Positions 9,046-18,473 of a stretch of 64,000 bases of DNA are shown one piece after another. Numbering within the stretch: position 1 is the first letter of the stretch; each line of letters opens with the position of its first letter. The stretch comes from Fen-1058 sp964398185 (lineage in GTDB: Bacteria > Chloroflexota > Anaerolineae > Fen-1058). The translations under genes were made by a program, and so were the position numbers. The notes below the pieces were generated by a model, which ran no database searches, was not told where the DNA came from, and saw only the letters and a list, made by a program, of their open reading frames with translations. The stretch is from the NCBI GenBank assembly GCA_964398185.1, contig CAYNML010000001.1, positions 62,001 through 126,000 of the forward strand. Reading direction: 5' to 3'.

Positions 9046-12000
9046 ATGAAGTCAAAACTAATGACAGTGTTAAGCTTGATTGTAGTAGTAACCCTGGCTG
9101 CCGGACCGGTACTCGCGCTTGCGCCAAGTGATGTGGCGCCAGCGGCGAATAACGCTGCGGTGGAGACGCCGGCCGCCAAGGCGGATGAAGCGGCCATGCC
9201 GGTTAAGTCAGCGCCTGCTACTGGCCCCTTCGTCGGCGACGCAGTGGTGCCTGGCTCGTTTGACGGCGACTTGCGCACGCTGCCGCAGCTGCCGTCGGCA
9301 CCAGGTACGTTCGGGCAGGCTCTACGGGATGAGGTTCCCAATCGAGATACAGTGCGCCGCAGCGGCGTTGCGCCTGAGTCGTCTGACTTCCCTTCAGTCG
9401 TGCAACGTGAGGCAGGTTCCGGCGAAATGCCTGCGCCCATCACCACCTTCGACGGCATGACCAACCAGGATAACTTCGCCATCTTCGGCGGCCGCGTCAA
9501 TCCGCCGGACACCAATGGCGCGGTCGGCCCGAATCACTACATCTCGTCCGTGAATCTGGTGTATGGGGTCTACGACAAGTCAGGCGCCAAGTTGTTCGGC
9601 CCGGCCAAGATCAGTTCCCTCTTTGCCGCTGCGCCGACCGGTACCGCCTGCGATACAACGGATCCCGGCGATCCGATCGTGTTGTATGACTCCAGCGCCG
9701 ATCGCTGGATCCTGAGCCAGTTTGGTTTCACCTCAACTGCGGTGCTGGTTCCAAAGTGGGAGTGCGTGGCTGTGTCGAAGGGGCCCAATCCGATTACGGA
9801 TGGTTGGTGGACTTACGCCATCCCCGCGCCCGGCGATCAGTTCAACGATTATCCCAAGTTGAGCGTGTGGCCGGATGCGTATTACTATACGGCGCGTATG
9901 TTCCCCGGCTCGGAGCCATTCTTCCTGTCGGTTTATGCCCTGGAGCGCCCGGCGATGCTGGCCGGTCGGCCGGCACGTTACGTGCGTTTTGACCTGCCCG
10001 GCATTTACGATTCGCCGCTGGCGACCAACTGGCGCGGCGCCGCACCACCTGCCGGCACGCCCAACCTGATCGCTTTGGCGGACGATGTGACCAACTCGAT
10101 CATCACGTGGCAGTTCCGGGTGAACTGGGACAACCCGGCGGCCTCCACGTTGACGCCGGAATTTCCGGTGGCGGTAGCGCCGTTTGAAGAGGCGTGCCCC
10201 GGCACGCGCGATTGCGTACCGTTCTCAGGGGCCGTCTATTCGCCGCCCTCTGCCGCAACGCTGTTGGATGACCTCAGCCCACGCCTCATGTTCAATCTGG
10301 AATATCGCCGCGTGGGCAGCACCGAATCCGTGTGGGCCAATCACACCATCACCGAGAGCGGTCGCACGGTGGTGCGCTGGTATGAATTCCGTTATCAGCG
10401 CTCAGGCAGTATCATCACGCCCACGCTTTATCAGCAAGGCACCTATGCGCCGACGGACGATATCTGGCGGTGGATGGCGAGCATGGCCGCGGATAAGGAC
10501 AACAACATGGCGATCGGGTGGAGCGCCTCTTCGCCCACCATCGATCCGCAAATCCGCTATGCAGGCCGTCTGGCCTCTGATCCACTGGGTGTGCTGGCGC
10601 AGGGCGAAGTGACCATGACGATCGGCACCGGTCATCCCACCACGACCAACTCGCGCTGGGGCGACTACAGCGCCATGACGGTCGATCCGGTGGACGACTG
10701 CACCTTCTGGTACACGCAGGAGTATTACACTACGACGACGGGCATTCCGGGTGATACGCGCCCGTGGGTCACGCGCATTGGATCGTTCAAGTATCCCAGC
10801 TGCACGCCGCTGGCTGCTGAGGGAACCATCACCGGCTTGGTGTATGACGCCACCACGCTGGTTCCGCTCCCCAACATGCCAGTCGAGGCCTTTGATGCAG
10901 CCACGAATTACCTGTATGCTGGTTCCACCGACGCGGCGGGCATCTACACCATGACGGTCCAACCTGGAACTTATGCGGTTTCAGCCGGACCGTTCGCCAG
11001 CATCGGCTATCCCGTCAAGGGCACGGTATCCGGTGTGGCGGTAACCAGCGGAAATACGAGCAACGCTAATATCCCCTTGAATGGCTCGCCATTCCTGGTG
11101 CTGGGGGCGCGCACCTACGCCGATAATGTCGTCGGCAACAACAACAACTATCCTGAACCGGGCGAAAAGCAAATCGGCGTGACCGCGGTGGTCACGAATA
11201 CTGGTGTTACCACAGCCACTTCGGTTGTGGCGACGCTGACATCGCTTACGCCGGGCTTTACGGTGGTCACACCTACGGTGAGTTACCCGGACATTCTGGC
11301 GGGTGGCGCGCAGTCGAACTCGACGCCGTTCGGCATCACCGTCGATGGTGCTCTGCCCTGCGGGACAGTGGGCAGCTTCCGGCAGGTGATGGTGACGGCG
11401 GAGGGTACGTTCACGTTGCCGTATACTCTGCGGCTAGGCATCCCGCCGGCGTATACCTGCACGTTCCCCGTGCCCAACCTGACCATTGCCAGTGTGGTTG
11501 CCACAGAAAGCGGTGGCAATACGAATGGTAATGGCTACATCGAGCCGGGTGAGAACTCGATCAATACCAGCATCACGTTGAGCAACACGGGTCTCACCAA
11601 CATCGGTCCGGCGACGAATATCAGCGGCACAGTCACGGCGCTGACGCCGGGTGTGACGATGAATGTCGGCGCGTCTGCCTATCCCGATATCGTGGCCGAT
11701 GGCAGCGGGGTCAACTCTGTCCCGTTCAACTTTGCGGTCGGCTCGGGCGTGGCGTGCGGCGCTGCGTTGGACTTTAGCCTGACGGCTGCTACAGCCGAGG
11801 GCACTTTCGTCAAGCCGTTCCAGGTACTGACCGGCCAGCCCGTGCCCAACCCGGTTGTAATTCTGACCGACGATGTAGAAGCCGGGGCGGGCGTTTGGAT
11901 CACGACGACGAATCTGCCAGGCGTGGGCTTTACCATCACGACCGAGCAGGCGAACAGCCCCACCCATTCGTGGACTGATTCGCCGGGTGGCCAATACCCG

Positions 12001-14019
12001 AACGGCCTCGACACGTCGTTGATCTCGCCAGTGTATGACTTCACGGCGTATGACAATGTGACGGTCGATTTCTGGCAGCGATATTCAACCGAAGCCGGTT
12101 TCGACTATGGTCAGGTGGAATACTCAACCGATGGCGGCGCAACCTGGACCGTGGCTGCGGCGTATGATGGTGTACAACTGACCTGGGTCAACACGACGCT
12201 TGATCTGAGCGCTGGCCTGGCGCACAAGGCCAACGCCCAAATCCGCTTCCGCTTTGTGGCTGATTCTGGCGTGATAGATGACGGCTGGTGGCTGGACGAT
12301 TTCACCATCACCGGCCAGCGGCGCGTCTGCAATCCGGCGGTGTTGGCGACAGCCGGCAGCTTGAGCAGCACTCAGCCCCGTGGCGTGACGACGCAGACGC
12401 TGAATATCCAGAACACGGGTAACTCTGAATTGGCCTGGGCCATCAACGAAGTTCCCAGCCTCTATCGTCCGGCGCGTGACGCTGCCGCTGTAACACTGCC
12501 CATGGGCGGTGCGCGTGGCGACGCAGTTTCAAATGCCACGGCCCTGAAGACGCCGGTGTTGCTGCCAGATCCGAATGCACCCTCTGGCTTAACTTCTCTC
12601 GTGGAAGGCTTCAGCGATGTTGCCGGCTTGCCGGCGGCCGGCTGGGCGCTGATCAACAACAGCAGCCCGGTAGGCTTGACAGGCTGGTTCCAGGGCAATC
12701 CGGCGGTCTTCCAGGCGCAGGCGGGTATCTCCAACACGTACGTTGGCGCGAACTTCAACAATACCACCGGCGCCAACACCATCAGCAACTGGCTGCTGAC
12801 ACCTGAGCTGGAACTGAGCAATGGCTCGACGTTGACGTTCTACACGCGTGGACCGGCTCCCAGCCCCTTCCCTGATCGCCTGCAAGTACGGTTGAGCACG
12901 GCGGGCGGGAGCACCAACGTCGGCACCACGGCGACCAGTGTAGGCGACTTTGGCAACCTGCTGCTTGACATCAACCCAACGCTGGCTGTGGGTGGCTATC
13001 CAGAAGCTTGGACGGCTTTCACAGTGACTGTGTCGGGTCTGCCCGCGCCTACAACGGGCCGTCTCGCCTTCCGGTACTTCGTGACGGACGGTGGCCCCTT
13101 CGGCGCTAACTCAAACTACATCGGGATCGACACGGTGGCATACAACTATGCGCTGCCAACCTGCCCGAATGCGGGGAACATCCCCTGGCTCAGTGTGGCC
13201 CCCGCCAACGGGACGACGGCGGCACAGAGTACGACGCCGGTGGTGGTAACGTTCGATTCCACCGCGCTTGGAGTCGGCACTTACACCGGTCAACTGTGCA
13301 TTGCCAGCAACGATCCTTTCAGCCCGCTGACCAATGTCCCGGTGACGCTGACGGTAGAACCGGCGTACTTGGCGGTGGCGCATCTGGCGCCGTTTGCCAA
13401 CACGCTGGCGGGCACGTCGGTGACGGTGACGCTGGACGGGGCGCCGGCGCTGACCGATGTGGAATACGGCGACTCAACGGGGTATCTGACCGTGGCGGCT
13501 GGCCCGCACCTGGTGGAGATCTACCCGGCGGGCAGCGCTTCACCGGCCATCACGGGGAACGTCGTCCTCTCGCCGAACCTGTCGTACTCGGCGGTGGCGA
13601 TCGGCGACGGGGTGAATCAACCGCTGGGTCTGCTGGCGTTGCTGGACGACACGACGCCGGTGAGCGGCAGCGTGAAGATTCGCATCGGGCATGTGGCGCC
13701 GTTTGCCTCCGGCCCGGCGTTAGCCGATGTGCGGCTGCAGGACGGGACGGCCATCATCACGAACGTGCCGTACAGCCTGGTGTCGCCGTATCTGACGCTG
13801 CCGGCGGGGTTGTATGACCTGAAGATCACGGCGCCGGGCGGCAGCCCGACGCTGATCGATCCGCTGCCGGTGACGTTGAACTCCAACGACATCCTGTCGG
13901 TGTTTGCGACCGGCGATGGCGTGCAGCAGAAGTTGGGCGTGTTCGCCTGGCCCAGCAATCAGGCGGGCTTCTTCCTGCCGCTGATGAAGTACCTGTATCT
14001 GCCGCTGATCCTGCGCTAA
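9046..14019 (+). CDS. Very large exported multidomain protein with DUF4397 tail
   Basis: 1657 residues. The signal peptide is MKSKLMTVLSLIVVVTLAAG. Residues 140-580 form a sialidase/propeller-like region of unknown function. About 590-680 is a carboxypeptidase-regulatory-like fold (GTITGLVYDATT). Residues 685-930 hold two related modules with EPGE and NTG motifs, and 940-1090 is a MAM/immune-inhibitor-A-like jelly roll. A second jelly roll and an Ig-like segment precede DUF4397 (about 1440-1640) and the same C-terminus FFLPLMKYLYLPLILR as the preceding gene. No catalytic motif was recognised. It is probably a surface or matrix protein, perhaps a substrate or partner of the neighbouring peptidase. 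Confidence 0.85.
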   Translation: MKSKLMTVLSLIVVVTLAAGPVLALAPSDVAPAANNAAVETPAAKADEAAMPVKSAPATGPFVGDAVVPGSFDGDLRTLPQLPSAPGTFGQALRDEVPNRDTVRRSGVAPESSDFPSVVQREAGSGEMPAPITTFDGMTNQDNFAIFGGRVNPPDTNGAVGPNHYISSVNLVYGVYDKSGAKLFGPAKISSLFAAAPTGTACDTTDPGDPIVLYDSSADRWILSQFGFTSTAVLVPKWECVAVSKGPNPITDGWWTYAIPAPGDQFNDYPKLSVWPDAYYYTARMFPGSEPFFLSVYALERPAMLAGRPARYVRFDLPGIYDSPLATNWRGAAPPAGTPNLIALADDVTNSIITWQFRVNWDNPAASTLTPEFPVAVAPFEEACPGTRDCVPFSGAVYSPPSAATLLDDLSPRLMFNLEYRRVGSTESVWANHTITESGRTVVRWYEFRYQRSGSIITPTLYQQGTYAPTDDIWRWMASMAADKDNNMAIGWSASSPTIDPQIRYAGRLASDPLGVLAQGEVTMTIGTGHPTTTNSRWGDYSAMTVDPVDDCTFWYTQEYYTTTTGIPGDTRPWVTRIGSFKYPSCTPLAAEGTITGLVYDATTLVPLPNMPVEAFDAATNYLYAGSTDAAGIYTMTVQPGTYAVSAGPFASIGYPVKGTVSGVAVTSGNTSNANIPLNGSPFLVLGARTYADNVVGNNNNYPEPGEKQIGVTAVVTNTGVTTATSVVATLTSLTPGFTVVTPTVSYPDILAGGAQSNSTPFGITVDGALPCGTVGSFRQVMVTAEGTFTLPYTLRLGIPPAYTCTFPVPNLTIASVVATESGGNTNGNGYIEPGENSINTSITLSNTGLTNIGPATNISGTVTALTPGVTMNVGASAYPDIVADGSGVNSVPFNFAVGSGVACGAALDFSLTAATAEGTFVKPFQVLTGQPVPNPVVILTDDVEAGAGVWITTTNLPGVGFTITTEQANSPTHSWTDSPGGQYPNGLDTSLISPVYDFTAYDNVTVDFWQRYSTEAGFDYGQVEYSTDGGATWTVAAAYDGVQLTWVNTTLDLSAGLAHKANAQIRFRFVADSGVIDDGWWLDDFTITGQRRVCNPAVLATAGSLSSTQPRGVTTQTLNIQNTGNSELAWAINEVPSLYRPARDAAAVTLPMGGARGDAVSNATALKTPVLLPDPNAPSGLTSLVEGFSDVAGLPAAGWALINNSSPVGLTGWFQGNPAVFQAQAGISNTYVGANFNNTTGANTISNWLLTPELELSNGSTLTFYTRGPAPSPFPDRLQVRLSTAGGSTNVGTTATSVGDFGNLLLDINPTLAVGGYPEAWTAFTVTVSGLPAPTTGRLAFRYFVTDGGPFGANSNYIGIDTVAYNYALPTCPNAGNIPWLSVAPANGTTAAQSTTPVVVTFDSTALGVGTYTGQLCIASNDPFSPLTNVPVTLTVEPAYLAVAHLAPFANTLAGTSVTVTLDGAPALTDVEYGDSTGYLTVAAGPHLVEIYPAGSASPAITGNVVLSPNLSYSAVAIGDGVNQPLGLLALLDDTTPVSGSVKIRIGHVAPFASGPALADVRLQDGTAIITNVPYSLVSPYLTLPAGLYDLKITAPGGSPTLIDPLPVTLNSNDILSVFATGDGVQQKLGVFAWPSNQAGFFLPLMKYLYLPLILR
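13369..14019 (+). repeat. Direct repeat, copy 2: shared DUF4397 module
   Basis: Near-identical in DNA to 7985-8636, including synonymous positions and the last codons. This implies recent duplication or ongoing gene conversion of the C-terminal module. Confidence 0.9.
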
Positions 14020-14051
14020 GCAAACAACCCGGACAAAATCCACGCTTGAAG

Positions 14052-14081
14052 ACCAGCGGAGGCCGCCCGGCCTCCGCTGGT
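14052..14081 (+). terminator. Terminator hairpin after the 9046 gene
   Basis: Perfect 13-bp stem ACCAGCGGAGGCC/GGCCTCCGCTGGT with a 4-base loop, followed by TGCTTTGTCTT. It lies 32 bases after the stop. Confidence 0.8.
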
Positions 14082-14089
14082 GCTTTGTC

Positions 14090-14117
14090 TTGACGCCTCC
14101 CCTCCATCTGCTAGAAT
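14090..14117 (+). promoter_or_regulatory. Promoter of ttuB, probably giving a leaderless mRNA
   Basis: TTGACG (14090-14095), 16-bp spacer, TAGAAT (14112-14117). Transcription would begin about 7 bases on, at the ATG of ttuB (14124). No Shine-Dalgarno lies between. Confidence 0.6.
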
Positions 14118-14123
14118 CACACC

Positions 14124-14315
14124 ATGATCAAAGTGACCTATCGCAACCAACAGTGGGACGTGCCCGGGCAGCGCACGGTGCGCGAAGTGATCGAGGCCGT
14201 GGGGCTGAATCCCGCCGTGGTCTTGGCCGTGCGCAACGGCAAGCTGGCGCTGGATTCGGAAATGCTGGGCGACGACGACGAGTTGAAACTGATAGCCGTG
14301 ATTTCCGGCGGTTAA
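14124..14315 (+). CDS. ttuB: ThiS/MoaD-like sulfur carrier protein, probable TtuB
   Basis: 63 residues with a ubiquitin-like beta-grasp pattern and the diagnostic C-terminal Gly-Gly (VISGG), the site of adenylation and thiocarboxylation. The gene immediately downstream encodes a TtuA-type tRNA 2-thiolation enzyme, so TtuB is the best reading, although ThiS or MoaD cannot be excluded by sequence alone. In Thermus, TtuB-COSH donates sulfur for 2-thioribothymidine at tRNA position 54, which stabilises tRNA at high temperature. No activating E1-like enzyme is in the window. The gene appears to lack a 5' leader. Confidence 0.75.
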   Translation: MIKVTYRNQQWDVPGQRTVREVIEAVGLNPAVVLAVRNGKLALDSEMLGDDDELKLIAVISGG

Positions 14316-14400
14316 TCTCCCCATCCCTCATTCTCTCTATCCCTCAATCCGATGGAGTGAATGAGAGATGGAGGGACAGAGGGAGGGGGAGAAAGACGCT

Positions 14401-15336
14401 GTGATCCTGAAATGCCGCAAGTGCCGTGAACCGGCTGTTGTCAATATGCGCCAGCACAAACTCCCGCTGTGCGCGGCACACTTCCTTGAATGGATCCCCG
14501 CACAGACGCAGCGCACCATCGAGAAGTACAAAATGTTCTCGCCTGCCGATCGGGTGTTGGTGGCCGTGTCGGGCGGCAAGGACAGTCTGAGCCTGTGGGA
14601 CATCCTGAAGCAGCTGGGCTATCAGGCCGACGGAGTGACTTTGCAGCTGGGCATTGATGAAGGCTTGCAGTATTCCGCGCAGTCGCATCACTACATCGAG
14701 CAGTTCATCGAAAAATTCTGGCCCGGCTCGGTCTTGCACACGGTCGATGTGAAAGACACTTACGGCGAATCGATTCCCGAAGTCGCGCGGCGCACCGATC
14801 GGGGTAACGCGCGTCCCTGCGCGGTGTGCGGACTGATCAAGCGGCACGAGATGAATCGCCTCGCGCACGAACTGGGCTACGACGTGCTCGTCACCGGCCA
14901 CAATCTGGACGATGAAGCCTCGGTGTTGTGGAGCAATGTGCTCAACTGGCAGATCGATTCGCTGGTGCGCCAATCGCCCGTCCTCCCCGCCGATCGGCCC
15001 GGGCTGGCCCGCAAGGCCAAACCGCTGTGTCGGCTCTACGAGCGCGACATGGCCGCCTACGCCTTGCTGCGCGGCATCGAGTACATCTACGATGAATGCC
15101 CCTTCTCGGTCAATGCCAGCACGCTGCAGCACAAGGCCGCGCTGAACGATCTGGAACACAAACACGCCGGGGCCAAACTGCAGTTCTATCTTGGTTTTCT
15201 GAATGCGCGCGAACGCGGCTTGTTCACCCTGCCGGAAGAGGATGCTCCCGCACTGCGCACTTGCGAACGCTGCGGCCAACCCACCGGCACAGCGGCGGGA
15301 TTGTGCACGTTCTGTCGCTTGTGGGACAAGAAGTGA
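14401..15336 (+). CDS. ttuA: tRNA 2-thiolation enzyme, TtuA/TtcA family
   Basis: 311 residues from GTG 14401. A start at ATG 14368 would add 11 residues read from an imperfect palindrome between the genes. The family layout is complete: N-terminal zinc site C5, C8, C24, H27; PP-loop SGGKDS at 57-62 for ATP binding; three cysteines C140, C143 and C233 expected to hold the [4Fe-4S] cluster; and a C-terminal CERC...CTFC zinc finger. It should adenylate and thiolate U/T54 of tRNA with sulfur from the adjacent TtuB-like carrier. Confidence 0.88.
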   Translation: MILKCRKCREPAVVNMRQHKLPLCAAHFLEWIPAQTQRTIEKYKMFSPADRVLVAVSGGKDSLSLWDILKQLGYQADGVTLQLGIDEGLQYSAQSHHYIEQFIEKFWPGSVLHTVDVKDTYGESIPEVARRTDRGNARPCAVCGLIKRHEMNRLAHELGYDVLVTGHNLDDEASVLWSNVLNWQIDSLVRQSPVLPADRPGLARKAKPLCRLYERDMAAYALLRGIEYIYDECPFSVNASTLQHKAALNDLEHKHAGAKLQFYLGFLNARERGLFTLPEEDAPALRTCERCGQPTGTAAGLCTFCRLWDKK

Positions 15337-15352
15337 TTCAACGGGAGTGATT

Positions 15353-16069
15353 TTGAAGACCTACAAGTACTTCGACTTCATCATGGCCCTCTTCGTCGCC
15401 GTGGTGTTGATCAGCAATATTGCGTCGTCGGCCAGGATTGTCAGCGTGACCATCCTGGGCCTGCCACTCACCTTCGATGCCGGGACGCTGCTCTTTCCGC
15501 TGTCGTACATCTTCGGTGACATCCTGACCGAGGTCTACGGCTATCAGCAATCACGCCGCGTGATCTGGACGGGCTTCGCCGCGGCGGCTTTGATGAGCGT
15601 CACGCTCTGGATCATCCGGCAGCTGCCGGGCGAGGCCACGTGGCAAAGTTATGCGGGTGATGCGGCCTTCGATGCCATCCTGGGCGGCGTCTCCAGCGGC
15701 GGTATCATCATCGCCAGCCTCGCGGCGTACCTCGTAGGCGAGTTCTCCAATTCCTTCGTGCTGGCCAAGATGAAAGTCGCCATGCAGGGCCGCCATTTGT
15801 GGATGCGCACCATCGGCAGCACCCTGGTCGGCGAGGGCGTGGATTCGATCGTGTTTGTGACCATCGCCAGCGCCTTCGGTGTCTTCCCGTGGGAGATCGC
15901 GCTGAGCCTGATCGTCAGCAACTACATCTTCAAAGTGTTCATCGAAGTGATTATGACACCCGTCACCTATCGCGTCGTGGCCTTCCTCAAGCACGCCGAG
16001 CACGAAGACTATTACGACACCGATACCGATTTCAATCCGTTCCGGTTGACATCACGCCCGGCGGCTTGA
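15353..16069 (+). CDS. yhhQ: Queuosine precursor transporter (YhhQ/VUT family, DUF165)
   Basis: 238 residues, six to seven membrane helices. Family motifs include NIASS near the N-terminus, FPLSYIFGDILTEVYGY, and the charged C-terminal half with GEGVDSIVFV and IFKVFIEVIMTPVTYRVV. TTG 15353 has a GGGAG 7 bases upstream; GTG 15347 is a near alternative. The family imports preQ0/preQ1 for tRNA queuosine synthesis. It begins 16 bases after ttuA, giving a small tRNA-modification operon ttuB-ttuA-yhhQ. Confidence 0.88.
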   Translation: MKTYKYFDFIMALFVAVVLISNIASSARIVSVTILGLPLTFDAGTLLFPLSYIFGDILTEVYGYQQSRRVIWTGFAAAALMSVTLWIIRQLPGEATWQSYAGDAAFDAILGGVSSGGIIIASLAAYLVGEFSNSFVLAKMKVAMQGRHLWMRTIGSTLVGEGVDSIVFVTIASAFGVFPWEIALSLIVSNYIFKVFIEVIMTPVTYRVVAFLKHAEHEDYYDTDTDFNPFRLTSRPAA

Positions 16070-16074
16070 CCTGA

Positions 16075-16083
16075 TGGTATAAT
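16075..16083 (+). promoter_or_regulatory. Extended -10 element (TGG-TATAAT) for the small HTH gene
   Basis: TATAAT at 16078-16083 directly preceded by TGG, an extended -10. No -35 at normal spacing (TTGACA at 16046 is too far). The same ATGGTATAATC string recurs at 30898-30908. Confidence 0.5.
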
Positions 16084-16130
16084 CCACCTACATCGTCCGG
16101 TGGCACGTGGACCTGTCAAGGAGCGACGCC

Positions 16131-16352
16131 GTGGCGACCCGACCCGGGGGAATCGACGATCTCACACCGCGTGAAATGGAAGTCTTGCGCTTGCTGGCCG
16201 AAGGCCTGCCCAACCGCAAGATCGGCGAGCGCTTGTCCGTCAACGAGCGCACCGTGAAGTCTCATGTGGCCGCCATCCTGGCCAAACTGGAAGCGGCCAA
16301 TCGCACGGAAGCCGTCATGCGCGCCATCGAGCGCGGCCTCATCACGGTGTAA
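16131..16352 (+). CDS. Small LuxR/NarL-type HTH DNA-binding protein
   Basis: 73 residues from GTG 16131, with AAGGAG (16118-16123) 7 bases upstream. Almost the whole protein is one GerE/LuxR helix-turn-helix: LTPREMEVLRLLAEG, NRKIGERL, NERTVKSHVAAIL. There is no receiver, GAF or other sensory domain, so it must be controlled by expression or by a partner protein. It lies alone between yhhQ and a hydroxyacid dehydrogenase. A stand-alone HTH like this often dimerises on DNA; the targets are unknown. Confidence 0.85.
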   Translation: MATRPGGIDDLTPREMEVLRLLAEGLPNRKIGERLSVNERTVKSHVAAILAKLEAANRTEAVMRAIERGLITV

Positions 16353-16397
16353 GGCCGTCGGCCAAAAACCTTCCTCACCTGTTCTGCGAAGAGTCTC

Positions 16398-17390
16398 ATG
16401 ACCCGACCCCGCATCTTTGTTACGCGCCTGATTCCGCCGCAAGGTCTGGACCTGGTGCACAGTCTGGCTGCCGAGTACGATATTGACGTCTGGCGCGATC
16501 CGCTGCCGCCGGGCTATGACGTGCTGCTGCGCCGGGCGCAGGGCGTGGCCGGGCTGTACTGCCTGCTCACCGACAGGATCGATGCGAACTTGCTGGCCGG
16601 CATTGGCCCGCAGCTCAAAGTCATCAGCCAGATGGCCGTAGGCTTTGACAACATCGATGTGGCGGCGGCAACGGCGCGGCGCATTCCGGTGGGCAACACG
16701 CCCGGCGTGCTCACGGACACCACGGCCGATTTTGCGTGGGCGCTGCTGATGGCGGCAGCGCGGCGCGTGGTGGAGGGCGACAAGTTCACGCGATCCGGCC
16801 AGTGGCAAACCTGGGACCCGATCGGTTTTCTTGGCCCCGACGTCACTGGCGCAACGTTGGGCCTCGTCGGCTTTGGCCGCATCGGGCAGGGGCTGGCCAA
16901 ACGCGCGCAGGGCTTTGATATGCGCCTCCTGTATTTCGACACACAGCGCTATCCTGCCGCCGAAGCGACATACCACGCGCAGTACGTCGATCTGGACACG
17001 CTGCTGCGCGAGTCGGATTTCGTGTCGCTGCATACGATCCTGTCGCCGGAGACTTATCATTTGATGGACGATGCGCGCTTGAAGATGATGAAGCCGTCGG
17101 GTGTTTTGATCAACACCGCGCGCGGCCCGGTGGTCGATCCGGCGGCGCTGTATCGCGCGCTGTCCACCGGCACGATCGCTTACGCCGCGCTGGACGTGAC
17201 GGAACCGGAACCCATCTCGCCCGACGATCCGTTGTTGACGCTGGCTAACATCATCATCGCGCCGCACATCGCCAGCGCCAGTTTCCAGACGCGCAGCAAA
17301 ATGGCGACGATGGCCGCCGCAAATTTGATCGCGGGTCTCAAAGGTGAGCGTTTGCCCAACTGCGTGAATCCCCGGGTGTACGATAAGTGA
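16398..17390 (+). CDS. D-2-hydroxyacid dehydrogenase (glyoxylate/hydroxypyruvate reductase-like)
   Basis: 330 residues. An N-terminal catalytic half is followed by the NAD-binding domain with LGLVGFGRIGQGLAKRAQ (GxGxxG). The family signature is seen as MKPSGVLINTARGPVVDP and the catalytic Arg/Glu/His set falls in VSLHTIL...NTARG...EPEP...APHIASAS. It reduces glyoxylate or hydroxypyruvate in relatives such as GyaR. It overlaps the next gene by one base and is likely co-transcribed with it. Confidence 0.9.
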   Translation: MTRPRIFVTRLIPPQGLDLVHSLAAEYDIDVWRDPLPPGYDVLLRRAQGVAGLYCLLTDRIDANLLAGIGPQLKVISQMAVGFDNIDVAAATARRIPVGNTPGVLTDTTADFAWALLMAAARRVVEGDKFTRSGQWQTWDPIGFLGPDVTGATLGLVGFGRIGQGLAKRAQGFDMRLLYFDTQRYPAAEATYHAQYVDLDTLLRESDFVSLHTILSPETYHLMDDARLKMMKPSGVLINTARGPVVDPAALYRALSTGTIAYAALDVTEPEPISPDDPLLTLANIIIAPHIASASFQTRSKMATMAAANLIAGLKGERLPNCVNPRVYDK

Positions 17391-18379
17391 TGTCATACTG
17401 GGATCAGCGCACGGTCTTAGTCACCGGCGCCACCGGCTTCATCGGCAGTCATCTGGCCGAGCGGCTCGTTGCCGACGGCGCACGTGTGCGCGTGCTGGTG
17501 CGCGATTCGCAGAAGCTGCTGCCGGCGCTGCGCGATCGCGTCGAGGTGGCGCGCGGCGATCTATTACAGCCCGCTTGTTTTGCGGCGGCGACGCAGGACT
17601 GCGATATTGTTTTTCACGTTGCCGCGTGGCTGGGCGAGCCAAATCGCCGCGAGGCCGCGTATGCCATCAACGTCACGGCCGCGCAGCAGTTGGCCGAGGT
17701 CGCGCGGGCCGCAGGCGTGCGGCGCTTCGTCAGCACCAGCAGTATTGCAGTGTATGGCCCGGTACTCGATGGTGTCGTGGACGAGACGTGGCCGCACTCC
17801 GACGTGTACCTGTACAGCGCGACGAAATCACGCGGTGAGCAGGCCGTTTTTGCCGCGCAGACCGATCGGTTTGAGGTGACGGTCATCCGCCCCGCCGAGG
17901 TGTACGGCCCGCGCGGCGGCGCGTGGACGACGCTGCCGGTCAAACTCGCTCAACGCGGCATTCCATCGCTCGTCGGCGGCGGGCACGGCTTGGCGCATCC
18001 GGTGTATGTGGCGAACCTGGTCGATGCGTATGTGCTGGCCGCGCAGCGTGACGAAGCGATCGGCGAAGCGTTCACGATCTGTGATACCGACATCCCGTGG
18101 CGCGAGTTTTACGGGCGGTATGCGGCCATGGCCGGCAAGCGCGCGAAATCGATCCCGGTGTGGCTGGTATGGTGCGGCGCGTTGGGCGCAGAGATCAGCG
18201 CCAAGATCACACGTCGCCCCCCGGCGATCTCGCGGGCACAGTTGGGTTTCGTGACGGGCCGCTGTGTGTACAGCACCGCGAAGGCCAGACGGTTACTGGA
18301 CTGGTCGCCGCGTTTCTCACTGGATGAAGGGCTGCGGATCACAGAACGGTGGCTGCGAGAAATCGGAATGATCAAGTGA
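17390..18379 (+). CDS. NAD-dependent epimerase/dehydratase (extended SDR)
   Basis: 329 residues. The Rossmann motif is VTGATGFIGSHLAERL. The catalytic S-T and Y-x3-K appear as STSSIAVYGP and YLYSATKSRGEQAV, then RPAEVYGPRG. The C-terminal part is like 3-beta-HSD/dihydroflavonol reductase-type SDRs. ATG 17390 overlaps the preceding TGA (TGATG); GTG 17387 is an alternative. The substrate is unknown; steroid, sugar-nucleotide or hydroxyketone are all possible. Confidence 0.88.
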   Translation: MSYWDQRTVLVTGATGFIGSHLAERLVADGARVRVLVRDSQKLLPALRDRVEVARGDLLQPACFAAATQDCDIVFHVAAWLGEPNRREAAYAINVTAAQQLAEVARAAGVRRFVSTSSIAVYGPVLDGVVDETWPHSDVYLYSATKSRGEQAVFAAQTDRFEVTVIRPAEVYGPRGGAWTTLPVKLAQRGIPSLVGGGHGLAHPVYVANLVDAYVLAAQRDEAIGEAFTICDTDIPWREFYGRYAAMAGKRAKSIPVWLVWCGALGAEISAKITRRPPAISRAQLGFVTGRCVYSTAKARRLLDWSPRFSLDEGLRITERWLREIGMIK

Positions 18380-18473
18380 CAATGATCAATTAACAATCAA
18401 CAATGATCAATGGGCAGTGATTTCTCATTGATTATTGAACATTGATCATTGAACATTGATCATTGAGAATGAT
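18380..18473. repeat. AT-rich CAATGATCAATG repeat cluster, family G, copy 1
   Basis: Repeated CAATGATCAAT and ATTGATCATTG units on both strands, able to fold on itself. It occupies the whole gap between two genes. Similar clusters stand at 25266-25305 and 31640-31690, each also just outside a gene. Confidence 0.7.

Noticed and set aside
15203..15352. 50-residue N-terminal extension of YhhQ overlapping ttuA
   Set aside because: Out-of-frame translation of the ttuA 3' end; the membrane protein begins at the TTG/GTG near 15350 with its own ribosome-binding site.
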